Assembly (NCBI RefSeq): GCF_027579695.1
Contig: NC_083577.1
Coordinates: 40,553,198-40,617,197 of the forward strand
Reading direction: 5' to 3'
DNA: 64,000 nt
Source of the DNA: Neoarius graeffei
Taxonomy: Eukaryota > Chordata > Actinopteri > Siluriformes > Ariidae
Shown: positions 21,637 through 34,090 of the stretch, piece after piece
Numbering within the stretch: the first letter of the stretch is position 1
How the letters are laid out: each line of letters begins with the position of its first letter
Translations under genes and position numbers: made by a program
The notes under the pieces: model-generated
What the model saw: the letters and a program-made list of their open reading frames with translations, nothing else
What the model was told of the DNA's origin: nothing
Database searches by the model: none

Positions 21637-21650
21637 CCTCCTCACTCGCC

Positions 21651-22493
21651 AAAAAGTTCTATTTTGGTCTCATCCGTCCACAAAACATTTTTCCAATAGC
21701 CTTCTGGCTTGTCCACATGATCTAACTGCAGACGAGCAGCAATGTTCTTTTTGGAGAGCAGTGGTTTTCTCCTTGCAACCCTGCCATGCACACCATTGTT
21801 GTTCAGTGTTCTCCTGATGGTGGACTCATGAACATTAACATTAGCCAATGTGAGAGAGGCCTTCAGTTGCTTAGAAGTTACCCTGGGGTCCTTTGTGACC
21901 TTGCCAACTATTACACGCCTTGCTCTTGGAATGATCTTTGTTGGTCGACCACTTCTGGGGAGGGTAACAATGGTTTTGAATTTCCTCCATTTGTACACAA
22001 TCTGTCTACCTGTGGATTGGTGGAGTCCAAACTCTTTAGAGATGGTTTTGTAACCTTTTCCAGCCTGACGAGCATCAACAATGCTTTTTCTGAGGTCCTC
22101 AGAAATCTCCTTTTTTCATGCCATGATACACTTCCACAAACATGTGTTGTGAAGATCAGACTTTGATAGATTCCTGTTCTTTAAATAAAACAGGGTGCCC
22201 ACTCACACCTGATTGTCATCCCATTGATTAAATGCACCTGACTCTAATTTCACCTTCAAATTAACTGCTAATCCTAGAGGTTCACATACTTTTGCCACTC
22301 ACAGATATGTAATATTGGATCATTTTCCTCAATAAATAAATGACCAAGTATAATATTTTTGTCTCATTTGTTTAACTGGGTTCTCTTTATCTACTTTTAG
22401 GACTTGTGTGAAAATCTGATGATGTTTTAGGTCATATTTATGCAGAAATATAGAAAATTCTAAAGGGTTCACAAACTTTCAAGCACCACTGCA
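21651..22493 (-). mobile_element. Tc1-like transposon, truncated by the duplication breakpoint
   Basis: The right-hand 0.84 kb of the element at 14820-16295, with the same right inverted repeat and the N-terminal two-thirds of the helix-turn-helix region plus the first DDE Asp (VLWTDETKIELFG). The same fragment recurs at 27177-28019. It has no left end because the array junction cuts it, not because of its own transposition. Confidence 0.92.
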
Positions 22494-23653
22494 AATTATC
22501 CACACTTTTACATATCAAAACTAGACTTGGGTTGTGGACTCAGGACTCCATTCTGAGAAAACAGAAAAACTTTTGTCATTTGAATACTGGGGGCACTGCA
22601 ATAAGCAAAGATGCATTTTGGCTTATAACTGCTGCTGTGTTTGCCTTTAAAAACTGATTCACACTTGATGCCATAGAATACCGAGACATCGCAATTTTTC
22701 ATGTCAAGCTAATTGATGTGGCTGCCATATTGGGTTTTTTGAAAAAGTTTTAAGAAGGGGATAAAGTTTGTATCATTTTCACCACATTTGCTACAGCTGA
22801 TCTTCAGATCAAATGTCAGAAAAGTTATCAGATGACTTTCTGATTTTCAAAACCATTTGTTTAGAACAGACATTCGAAATCTGTGGTGAGACCACCAAAC
22901 AGGATGTAAGGTCTTATGTGAACAATAGCTTGATGTGATGACACCAAATTTCATATGTGCACATACGATGGCTTCCTGAGGGCGTGCAAAAATAAATAAA
23001 TAATTAAATAAATTTGTGTCATTTGACCTCTGAAAGGAGCTTAAATAACCATGGGCCTTTGGTTCATGCTCCTTTTATACACAGTCATGTTCCCAGTTAA
23101 CCTGCTTATTTTGGAATCTTCCAAAATGGTGTTATTATGAATTTTTCTGTCTTATTTTGCATCTGTCCCAACTTTTTTTTTTTGAGTGTGTTGCAGGCAT
23201 CAAATTCTAACTTTGTTTATATTTACAAAATACATTAAGTTGGTCAGTAACTTTATTTTTAGGTATTATGTTATTGAGGTAGGGTTTTGGGAAATGCTCG
23301 CTAATTAAAGAACATTCTTATAAATAGGATGGCAAATATTTTGAGAAGCCCATTCCAGTTTGGTCCAATATTTGGCCCAAGGTTAAAGCTAAATTTCAAT
23401 ATGATCTGTAACTGTGTTCTTCAAGATATCTCCACCACTTCTTTCAATTTCAAGTTATTTTCTCTCTGAAAAAGAATGCAGTTTAAGTTCTGTGGGAGTG
23501 CCCACTGTGCATGCACTGTGCACCATGCAATGAGAAAAGTGTATGTAAGTTCAAAGCCCTTAAAGAGGAGGGGCTCTGATTGAAAGGTTGTTGAAATATA
23601 AGAGGAAAGAAAAATCATGTTGCACAGTTCCGTCAGTGTGGTGTACTACAGAC

Positions 23654-24910
23654 ATGTTCTTCAGCATCTCTTTCCTTGTACTTTCTGTCCTCCCTTTGTG
23701 TGGTAATGTATTCTGTATGAGATATGTAAAGCTGATAATTGCAATTTACAAAAGAATTGTTGTTTTTTATGGTTTAAAACTGTGATCGAAACATTACAGT
23801 ATTCTCAACATTATGTCCTATAATGTTATAGCTCTATAACAATATTGTTTGTTTTCTCAGGGGCAGTGGAGAGTGGTATTATTGGAGGAAATGAAGCAAA
23901 GCCACACTCCCGACCCTACATGGTGTCTGTTCAGATTAACAGTGTACACATGTGTGGTGGTATGCTTATCAAAAAAGATTACGTGCTGACTGCAGCCCAC
24001 TGTGTAGAGTATGTTTTTGTGCTTTTGTACAAGTATTAAGACTATATTAGCATTTTCAGTGTGTAGTCACATAATATAGTAAAATCTGATGTACACTAGC
24101 AACATTGAATGCTCTGGAAAAGACAAGCTGGAAGTGGTACTGGGAGCTCACAACATCAAACAAAAGGAGTCCAAGCAGCAGAGAATCCACGTGAAGAAAT
24201 GCATAAAGCATCCCTGTTACAGGAAGAAACAACCGCAAAATGATATCATGCTACTGAAGGTACATTGTGCTACTTTCATAACTTTTGCTTCTGTTCATTT
24301 CATGCATCCAGCTCTCAACTCAAACACTACCTAACTAATCTGTTACAGCTGAAGACTGCAGCCAAGCCGAACAATGCTGTAAAGGTTACTGATCTACCGA
24401 AGAAGAATGAGAACATTCCAGCTCGTCAAAAGTGTTCAATAGCTGGTTGGGGCATGACATCTAAGAACAGCGCTGAATCAAGTGTCCTACGAGAGGTCAC
24501 ACTCACAGTACAGAATAATTCTCTGTGCAAGGGTCTTTGGCAGGTCTATTTTGACACAGACAGCATGATCTGCACGGTTTCTGATGGGAAAAAAGCTTTT
24601 TGTCAGGTACTGCAATGTAATATTCAGTAAAGACAAATATACAAATAGATAGTTGTACATTGGAACAAAGAAATAAAACACAACAGGGTGTGCTGCTAAA
24701 GGGAAAAAATCAGTGGACACAAATAATTTGTGTGTTTTTATTCTCTTGTTGTCTCTGCAGGGTGATTCAGGGAGTCCTCTTATCTGTGGAAATGAACCAC
24801 AAGGTTTAGCTGCATATACCTACCCTGGTGACTGCTTAAATTCTGACTACCCAGAGGTATATACGAAGATCTCCTACTTTCTTCCATGGATTAAACAAGT
24901 TATAGGCTAG
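23654..24910 (+). CDS. Granzyme-like serine protease, copy 3 (5 exons, 254 aa)
   Basis: Exons 23654-23702, 23861-24008, 24100-24259, 24349-24606, 24761-24910. All splice sites are intact. The protein is one residue different from copy 2 (Met instead of Val at 116) and one from copy 4 (Glu instead of Lys in KKNENIP). The triad, activation site and Cys pattern are as in copy 2. AATAAA at 24942. The gene is probably functional or very recently so. Whether three nearly identical copies add dosage or are collapsed or expanded in other individuals cannot be seen here. Confidence 0.9.
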
Positions 24911-25150
24911 AGAATGAACACAATGGAAGTAATCACAATCTAATAAAATATACCTTGCATTTATTATATATGTGTCTGCTCTTCTATTGCTTCTATATGT
25001 ATACCTCTCACATGAGCATTTATGTTATAGAATAATTTAAAAAATATTTTTAAAAAGATAGTAGAAGAAACCTAACAATCACATTAAAATTTTTGTGATA
25101 TAAAAAGCTTTATGCTCAAACAAAATAATACAAAATTAAACCATGTAGTG

Positions 25151-25496
25151 GGCGGCACGGTAGTGTAGTGGTTAGCGCTGTCGCCTCACAGCAAGAAGGT
25201 CTGGGTTCGAGCCCCATGTCCGGCGAGGGCCTTTCTGTGTAGAGTTTGCATGTTCTGTCCGTGTGGGTGTGCTCCGGTTTCCCCCACAGTCCAAAGACAT
25301 GCAGGTTAGGTTAACTGGTGACTCTAAATTGACCGTAGGTGTGTGAATGGTTGTCTGTGTCTATGTGTCAGCCCTGTGATGACCTGGCAACTTGTCCAGG
25401 GTGTACCCCGCCTTGCGCCCATAGTCAGCTGGGATAGGCTCCAGCTTGCCTGCGACCCTGTAGAACAGGATAAAGCGGCTAGAGGAGATGAGATGA
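25151..25496 (+). mobile_element. SINE without the MITE (unit 2)
   Basis: Same insertion as 18951 and 30677, but with no MITE. At the site it reads GGTGTGTGAATGG, four bases shorter than the pre-insertion form GGTGTGAGTGTGAATGG. It also has small private deletions in the middle and tail. Confidence 0.9.
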
Positions 25497-25989
25497 AACT
25501 ATGTAATTTTACTGACACTTTCGTGTGCCATAAGTCTGAGGCAAAGCTGTAGTGGTGGTGGGTTTGATACACAGGAACAGAACAAAAGCCCAAGCGTTTG
25601 TAATGTTTTGTACACACTCGTTCATACAGGCAGAAAGTGTGTCAGGTCAAAAAAAAAAAAATTGGGGAAAAGTAAAAATAAGCTATGAGCTATTCATAGA
25701 GTTGTAATTAGTTTTTGAGGGTAAAAAGTCAGCACAGTGTTTATCCCTCACAGATGCATTTTTAAAGGAATTTTTAAAAATAATTTAACATCAAAGTAGT
25801 TCAGCATAGTTCAGCATTTGTGTTTTGCACAAATAATCTGTGAAATGTGAGTAATTAAGTATTGGCAATGATTTTAAAATAAAAAATACATGAGTTGATA
25901 AATTAGCTTGCTCAAAACCACCAGAATCAGATCATCAGCTGTTTACAGATTTATTTGATCAGATAAAGCACTAGGTATAAAACTTTTGG

Positions 25990-26023
<34 letters not shown>

Positions 26024-26794
26024 GGCGAGTTTGCACGCACGCACACATACACATGGGGGGGTTAAGTACACCACACCTAACACAGTTTCTGGACAGCCTG
26101 TTTCTAACCTGTAGAAGGCCATTTAATTACTTAAAACACTATATAAAGCTGAAGAGACAGTAATCTGAGTTTAGGATCTAACTGGGCTGCTGTGAACGCT
26201 ACCTGCTACAATACCTTAAATGCCTGAGAGCATTATTATAAGACTGCATCTTCATCTGTGTAACAACATTATGAACAATAAACAAAATTAAGAAACCATG
26301 AATCTTTATAGTCCCCTGAACTCTCCATATGGAATCTGTTGAATATGTTTCTTACAAAACCTTTTAGAAATGGCTCTATAACGCACCAAAAATGTTCAGC
26401 TATTGTTACAAGACAAATAACCTTTATTAAATACTATATACAACAGTTTTTAATTACATTACATTAATGGCATTTTAGCAAATGCTCTTATCCAGAGTGA
26501 TGTACAACATACCCAGAACAGCCTGGGGGAGCAGTTAAGGGTTAGGTACCTTGCTCAAGGGAACTTCAGCCCTTCCTGCTGGTCCAGGGACTTGAACCCT
26601 GAGTAGAGATGAGTATTAATGAATACAAATAATCTGGTTTAGTTTAAATCAAGAAACTACATGCTTTCTATGATTTGTCCCTCTGAAAAAAAATATTTTC
26701 CTTTCAGAGAGGGATCCAAGTTTAAACCCTTTTGATAAGAAGCATCCAAAGAACCTTTTAGGAAGTGGGTTTTTTTCAGAATGTGTGAGTGTGT

Positions 26795-27162
26795 GGCGGC
26801 ACGGTGGTGTAGTGGTTAGCACTGTCGCCTCACAGCAAGAAGGTTCTGGGTTCAAGCCCAGTGGCCGGCGAGGGCCTTTCTGTGCGGAGTTTGCGTGTTC
26901 TCCCCGTGTCTGCGTGGGTTTCCTCCGGGTGCTCCGGTTTCCCCCACAGTCCAAAGACATGCAGGTGAGGTTAACTGGTGACTCTAAATTGACCGTAGGT
27001 GTGAGTGTGAATGGTTGTCTGTGTCTATGTGTCAGCCCTGTGATGACCTGGCGACTTGTCCAGGGTGTACCCCGCCTTTCGCCTGTAGTTAGCTGGGATA
27101 GGCTCCAGCTTGCCTGTGACCCTGTAGAACAGGATAAAGCGGCTAGAGATAATGAGATGAGA
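26795..27162 (+). mobile_element. SINE at the unit 2/unit 3 junction
   Basis: Duplicate of 21269-21636, followed by the same SINE-to-Tc1 junction. Confidence 0.92.
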
Positions 27163-29179
27163 CCTCCTCACTCGCCAAAAAGTTCTATTTTGGTCTCATC
27201 CGTCCACAAAACATTTTTCCAATAGCCTTCTGGCTTGTCCACATGATCTAACTGCAGACGAGCAGCAATGTTCTTTTTGGAGAGCAGTGGTTTTCTCCTT
27301 GCAACCCTGCCATGCACACCATTGTTGTTCAGTGTTCTCCTGATGGTGGACTCATGAACATTAACATTAGCCAATGTGAGAGAGGCCTTCAGTTGCTTAG
27401 AAGTTACCCTGGGGTCCTTTGTGACCTTGCCAACTATTACACGCCTTGCTCTTGGAATGATCTTTGTTGGTCGACCACTTCTGGGGAGGGTAACAATGGT
27501 TTTGAATTTCCTCCATTTGTACACAATCTGTCTACCTGTGGATTGGTGGAGTCCAAACTCTTTAGAGATGGTTTTGTAACCTTTTCCAGCCTGACGAGCA
27601 TCAACAATGCTTTTTCTGAGGTCCTCAGAAATCTCCTTTTTTCATGCCATGATACACTTCCACAAACATGTGTTGTGAAGATCAGACTTTGATAGATTCC
27701 TGTTCTTTAAATAAAACAGGGTGCCCACTCACACCTGATTGTCATCCCATTGATTAAATGCACCTGACTCTAATTTCACCTTCAAATTAACTGCTAATCC
27801 TAGAGGTTCACATACTTTTGCCACTCACAGATATGTAATATTGGATCATTTTCCTCAATAAATAAATGACCAAGTATAATATTTTTGTCTCATTTGTTTA
27901 ACTGGGTTCTCTTTATCTACTTTTAGGACTTGTGTGAAAATCTGATGATGTTTTAGGTCATATTTATGCAGAAATATAGAAAATTCTAAAGGGTTCACAA
28001 ACTTTCAAGCACCACTGCAAATTATCCACACTTTTACATATCAAAACTAGACTTGGGTTGTGGACTCAGGACTCCATTCTGAGAAAACAGAAAAACTTTT
28101 GTCATTTGAATACTGGGGGCACTGCAATAAGCAAAGATGCATTTTGGCTTATAACTGCTGCTGTGTTTGCCTTTAAAAACTGATTCACACTTGATGCCAT
28201 AGAATACCGAGACATCGCAATTTTTCATGTCAAGCTAATTGATGTGGCTGCCATATTGGGTTTTTTGAAAAAGTTTTAAGAAGGGGATAAAGTTTGTATC
28301 ATTTTCACCACATTTGCTACAGCTGATCTTCAGATCAAATGTCAGAAAAGTTATCAGATGACTTTCTGATTTTCAAAACCATTTGTTTAGAACAGACATT
28401 CGAAATCTGTGGTGAGACCACCAAACAGGATGTAAGGTCTTATGTGAACAATAGCTTGATGTGATGACACCAAATTTCGTATGTGCACATACGATGGCTT
28501 CCTGAGGGCGTGCAAAAATAAATAAATAATTAAATAAATTTGTGTCATTTGACCTCTGAAAGGAGCTTAAATAACCATGGGCCTTTGGTTCATGCTCCTT
28601 TTATACACAGTCATGTTCCCAGTTAACCTGCTTATTTTGGAATCTTCCAAAATGGTGTTATTATGAATTTTTCTGTCTTATTTTGCATCTGTCCCAACTT
28701 TTTTTTTTTGAGTGTGTTGCAGGCATCAAATTCTAACTTTGTTTATATTTACAAAATACATTAAGTTGGTCAGTAACTTTATTTTTAGGTATTATGTTAT
28801 TGAGGTAGGGTTTTGGGAAATGCTCGCTAATTAAAGAACATTCTTATAAATAGGATGGCAAATATTTTGAGAAGCCCATTCCAGTTTGGTCCAATATTTG
28901 GCCCAAGGTTAAAGCTAAATTTCAATATGATCTGTAACTGTGTTCTTCAAGATATCTCCACCACTTCTTTCAATTTCAAGTTATTTTCTCTCTGAAAAAG
29001 AATGCAGTTTAAGTTCTGTGGGAGTGCCCACTGTGCATGCACTGTGCACCATGCAATGAGAAAAGTGTATGTAAGTTCAAAGCCCTTAAAGAGGAGGGGC
29101 TCTGATTGAAAGGTTGTTGAAATATAAGAGGAAAGAAAAATCATGTTGCACAGTTCCGTCAGTGTGGTGTACTACAGAC

Positions 29180-30436
29180 ATGTTCTTCAGCATCTCTTTC
29201 CTTGTACTTTCTGTCCTCCCTTTGTGTGGTAATGTATTCTGTATGAGATATGTAAAGCTGATAATTGCAATTTACAAAAGAATTGTTGTTTTTTATGGTT
29301 TAAAACTGTGATCGAAACATTACAGTATTCTCAACATTATGTCCTATAATGTTATAGCTCTATAACAATATTGTTTGTTTTCTCAGGGGCAGTGGAGAGT
29401 GGTATTATTGGAGGAAATGAAGCAAAACCACACTCCCGACCCTACATGGTGTCTGTTCAGATTAACAGTGTACACATGTGTGGTGGTATGCTTATCAAAA
29501 AAGATTACGTGCTGACTGCAGCCCACTGTGTAGAGTATGTTTTTGTGCTTTTGTACAAGTATTAAGACTATATTAGCATTTTCAGTGTGTAGTCACATAA
29601 TATAGTAAAATCTGATGTACACTAGCAACATTGAATGCTCTGGAAAAGACAAGCTGGAAGTGGTACTGGGAGCTCACAACATCAAACAAAAGGAGTCCAA
29701 GCAGCAGAGAATCCACGTGAAGAAATGCATAAAGCATCCCTGTTACAGGAAGAAACAACCGCAAAATGATATCATGCTACTGAAGGTACATTGTGCTACT
29801 TTCATAACTTTTGCTTCTGTTCATTTCATGCATCCAGCTCTCAACTCAAACACTACCTAACTAATCTGTTACAGCTGAAGACTGCAGCCAAGCCGAACAA
29901 TGCTGTAAAGGTTACTGATCTACCGAAGAAGAATAAGAACATTCCAGCTCGTCAAAAGTGTTCAATAGCTGGTTGGGGCATGACATCTAAGAACAGCGCT
30001 GAATCAAGTGTCCTACGAGAGGTCACACTCACAGTACAGAATAATTCTCTGTGCAAGGGTCTTTGGCAGGTCTATTTTGACACAGACAGCATGATCTGCA
30101 CGGTTTCTGATGGAAAAAAAGCTTTTTGTCAGGTACTGCAATGTAATATTCAGTAAAGACAAATATACAAATAGATAGTTGTACATTGGAACAAAGAAAT
30201 AAAACACAACAGGGTGTGCTGCTAAAGGGAAAAAATCAGTGGACACAAATAATTTGTGTGTTTTTATTCTCTTGTTGTCTCTGCAGGGTGATTCAGGGAG
30301 TCCTCTTATCTGTGGAAATGAACCACAAGGTTTAGCTGCATATACCTACCCTGGTGACTGCTTAAATTCTGACTACCCAGAGGTATATACGAAGATCTCC
30401 TACTTTCTTCCATGGATTAAACAAGTTATAGGCTAG
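29180..30436 (+). CDS. Granzyme-like serine protease, copy 4 (5 exons, 254 aa)
   Basis: Exons 29180-29228, 29387-29534, 29626-29785, 29875-30132, 30287-30436, all with GT-AG borders and closing in frame. It differs from copy 3 by a Glu-to-Lys change in the linker [10 protein letters not shown] and is otherwise the same protein. Triad His63, Asp114, Ser208 intact. AATAAA at 30468. It is the last copy of the array. The unit continues about 3 kb to the SINE at 33024. Confidence 0.9.
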
Positions 30437-30676
30437 AGAATGAACACAATGGAAGTAATCACAATCTAATAAAATATACCTTGCATTTATTATATATGTG
30501 TCTGCTCTTCTATTGCTTCTATATGTATACCTCTCACATGAGCATTTATGTTATAGAATAATTTAAAAAATATTTTTAAAAAGATAGTAGAAGAAACCTA
30601 ACAATCACATTAAAATTGTTGTGATATAAAAAGCTTTATGCTCAAACAAAATAATACAAAATTAAACCATGTAGTG

Positions 30677-31696
30677 GGCGGCACGGTAGTGTAGTGGTTA
30701 GCGCTGTCGCCTCACAGCAAGAAGGTCTGGGTTCGAGCCCCATATCCGGCGAGGGCCTTTCTGTGTAGAGTTTGCATGTTCTCCCCGTGTCCGTGTGGGT
30801 GTGCTCCGGTTTCCCCCACGGTCCAAAGACATGCAGGTTAGGTTAACTGGTGACTCTAAATTGACCGTAGGTGTGATCCTGCGTTCATGTGCTATGGGAA
30901 GATGATATTTTCCAGTTGGGAAGTGGTATTTACCAGTGTGTTGTGTTCACATGCTTTTGTTGTTGTTGACAAATTAAAGATGGTGGACCAGATTCAGAAT
31001 CAGGCCTGTTATTTGGCTAAAACAATTACAGATTGCTTTGTTCATCAGCTGCAGCAGGAATATGAGTTATCAAAAGTCAAAAGGTAAATAATGCTGAATA
31101 TTTCCTGATCATGACAAGTAGAGATTTTCTTAACACATTGAATGCCACGCAGTTTTTGGAAATTTGGCTGTAGCCACAATGAGTGTAGCCAGTATCTAGA
31201 TCATTGTTGGCGTTCTTTGGACAGCCACAGAATATTTTGTATTAGGCTATAATATAAATATTATAATAATATAATATACATAACATGACTCGTTTAAAAG
31301 GTGAGAGTCAGCTTTCCGTAGGTGAAAACCACTTCTTTCTTGGTTCATAAGCTAGTCTTGTACCGCTCGCCGCCATGTTGAAAAGGTTAAAGTTCATCTC
31401 ATCTCGGCAACTCGTGTATCAAAATTTTCTACGAGTTGCCCAGTGGAAAATACCACAAGACGGGGCGTTCATGTGTGCTTTCCATGTCGGCGTTTGGTAT
31501 TTACCATAATTCCCATAGCACATGAACGCACCATGAGTGTGAATGGTTGTCTGTGTCTATGTGTCAGCCCTGTGATGACCTGGCAACTTGTCCAGGGTGT
31601 ACCCCGCCTTTCGCCCATAGTCAGCTGGGATAGGCTCCAGCTTGCCTGCGACCCTGTAGAACAGGATAAAGCGGCTAGAGATAATGAGATGAGATG
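30677..31696 (+). mobile_element. SINE carrying an inserted MITE (unit 3)
   Basis: Same SINE insertion as in units 1 and 2. The MITE occupies 30877-31533, flanked by TGA on both sides, at exactly the same site as in unit 1. It has one small extra duplication (AAAAGTCAAAAGG) relative to unit 1. Confidence 0.9.
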
Positions 31697-32191
31697 AAAC
31701 TATGTAATTTTACTGACACTTTCGTGTGCCATAAGTCTGAGGCAAAGCTGTAGTGGTGGTGGGTTTGATACACAGGAACAGAACAAAAGCCCAAGCATTT
31801 GTAATGTTTTGTACACACTCGTTCACACAGGCAGAAAGTGTGTCAGGTCAAAAAAAAAAAAAATTGGGGAAAAGTAAAAATAAGCTATGAGCTATTCATA
31901 GAGTTGTAATTAGTTTTTGAGGGTAAAAAGTCAGCACAGTGTTCATCCCTCACAGATGCATTTTTAAAGGAATTTTTAAAAATAATTTAACATCAAAGTA
32001 GTTCAGCATAGTTCAGCATTTGTGTTTTGCACAAATAATCTGTGAAATGTGAGTAATTAAGTATTGGCAATGATTTTAAAATAAAAAATACATGAGTTGA
32101 TAAATTAGCTTGTTCAAAACCACCAGAATCAGATCATCAGCTGTTTACAGATTTATTTGATCAGATAAAGCACTAGGTATAAAACTTTTGG

Positions 32192-32241
<50 letters not shown>

Positions 32242-33023
32242 GGCGAGTTTGCACGCACGCACACACACACATGGGGGGGTTAAGTACACCACACCTAACA
32301 CAGTTTCTGGACAGCCTGTTTCTAACCTGTAGAAGGCCATTTAATTACTTAAAACACTATATAAAGCTGAAGAGACAGTAATCTGAGTTTAGGATCTAAC
32401 TGGGCTGCTGTGAGCTGTGAACGCTACCTGCTACAATACCTTAAATGCCTGAGAGCATTATTATAAGACTGCATCTTCATCTGTGTAACAACATTATGAA
32501 CAATAAACAAAATTAAGAAACCATGAATCTTTATAGTCCCCTGAACTCTCCATATGGAATCTGTTGAATATGTTTCTTACAAAACCTTTTAGAAATGGCT
32601 CTATAACGCACCAAAAATGTTCAGCTATTGTTACAAGACAAATAACCTTTATTAAATACTATATACAACAGTTTTAATTGCATTACATTAATGGCATTTT
32701 AGCAAATGCTCTTATCCAGAGTGATGTACAACACACCCAGAACAGCCTGGGGGAGCAGTTAAGGGTTAGGTACCTTGCTCAAGGGAACTTCAGCCCTTCC
32801 TGCTGGTCCAGGGACTTGAACCCTGAGTAGAGATGAGTATTAATGAATACAAATAATCTGGTTTAGTTTAAATCAAGAAACTACATGCTTTCTATGATTT
32901 GTCCCTCTGAAAAAAATATTTTCCTTTCAGAGAGGGATCCAAGTTTAAACCCTTTTGATAAGAAGCATCCAAAGAACCTTTTAGGAAGTGTTTTTTTTTT
33001 TTTTCCAGAATGTGTGAGTGTGT

Positions 33024-33399
33024 GGCGGCACTGTGGTGTAGTGGTTAGCGCTGTCGCCTCACAGCAAGAAGGTTCTGGGTTCAAGCCCAGTGGCCGGCGA
33101 GGGCCTTTCTGTGCAGAGTTTGCATGTTCTCCCCGTGTCTGCGTGGGTTTCCTCCGGGTGCTCCGGTTTCCCCCACAGTCCAAAGATATGCAGGTTAGGT
33201 TAACTGGTGACTCTAAATTGACCGTAGGTGTGAATGTGAGTGTGAATGGTTGTCTGTGTCTATGTGTCAGCCCTGTGATGACCTGGCGACTTGTCCAGGG
33301 TGTACCCCGCCTTTCGCCTGTAGTTAGCTGGGATAGGCTCCAGCTTGCCTGCGACCCTGTAGAACAGGATAAAGCGGCTAGAGATAATGAGATGAGACC
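33024..33399 (+). mobile_element. SINE at the original right flank of the array
   Basis: Third copy of the junction SINE. Here it is followed by unique sequence rather than by Tc1, which identifies the ancestral right border. Confidence 0.92.
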
Positions 33400-33818
33400 T
33401 CCTCACTCGCCATCAATGCTGCCAGTAATTCAATCAAATAAATTAAAGTAGTCAAATGAATACAAAAGAGTCCAGTTATATGTGTGGGTATGTGTCATAT
33501 GGGGGAAAGAGTAACCAGTTGTGGCAAAAGGTTTTGGGTTGGAAAATGGAGGTGTACAGTAGGTGCTAAAAGTGTGTATAAAGGACACATTTTGTTCCAC
33601 ACCTCGTTCTGCTTTTTTCTGTCCCTCTCTTCTCTTTATGCTTTGGGCTAGGCCAGGGGTCACCAAACTTTTTTCTCTGGGGGCCACATTGTCGTTCCTG
33701 ACTGTGATGGGGGGCCGGGGGCAGGTCAGCTATATAACATAGAATTGTATGACCCAGACAAATATGACCACCAGCAGGCCTCATTGTGTAGTAGAGATTA
33801 CTAGCCTGGCACAGCCAT

Positions 33819-34090
33819 CCCCACTACTATATCCCCACTACTATATCAACACTACTATATCCCCACTACTATATCAACACTACTATATCCCCACTACTCT
33901 ATCCCCACCACTATATCCCCACCACTATATCCACACTACTATATCCCCACCACTATATCCACACTACTATATCCCCACTACTCTATCCCCACCACTATAT
34001 CCCCACCACTATATCCACACTACTATATCCCCACTACTCTATCCCCACCACTATATCCCCACCACTATATCCACACTACTATATCCACAC
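33819..34090. repeat. 14-bp minisatellite with a 56-bp higher-order period
   Basis: About 19 copies of a 14-bp unit of the type CCCCACTACTATAT. In the right half the variants recur in blocks of four (ACTCTAT, ACCACTATAT, ACCACTATAT, CACACTACTATAT), giving a 56-bp period. The + strand translation of the repeats is an artefact, not a protein. Confidence 0.9.

Larger units (their letters stand above)
15453..21650 (+). repeat. Tandem array unit 1 (contains protease copy 2)
   Basis: This unit, 21651-27176 and 27177-33411 are head-to-tail copies that align nearly throughout. The left border lies inside the Tc1-like transposon (15453, ACCAAAAAGTTC) and the right border just after a SINE (CTCACTCGCC). 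The junctions at 21650 and 27176 join SINE flank directly to Tc1 interior and share the bases CCA with both parents. About 6.2 kb. Confidence 0.93.
21651..27176 (+). repeat. Tandem array unit 2 (contains protease copy 3)
   Basis: 5.5 kb, shorter than its neighbours mainly because the MITE in the first SINE is missing. Shared changes with unit 3 (GCACGGTAGTG in the SINE, CACAACAGGG in intron 4, AGTTTAGGATC near 26170) show that units 2 and 3 are sisters. Confidence 0.93.
27177..33411 (+). repeat. Tandem array unit 3 (contains protease copy 4)
   Basis: It begins with the truncated Tc1 piece (27177-28019) and ends at the original right flank, where CTCACTCGCCA continues into unique sequence TCAATGCTGCC. 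It carries the MITE in its first SINE, like unit 1. Confidence 0.93.

Noticed and set aside
15453-33411. Possible CRISPR-like or other regularly spaced repeat array
   Set aside because: The repeats are multi-kilobase gene duplications in eukaryotic DNA, without short direct repeats separated by unique spacers.
32885-33451. 188-codon + strand frame, and many similar frames elsewhere (for example 21259, 26785, 46273, 47940, 51310)
   Set aside because: These are readings through the abundant SINE in both directions. The same peptide pieces recur at every SINE and have no protein features.
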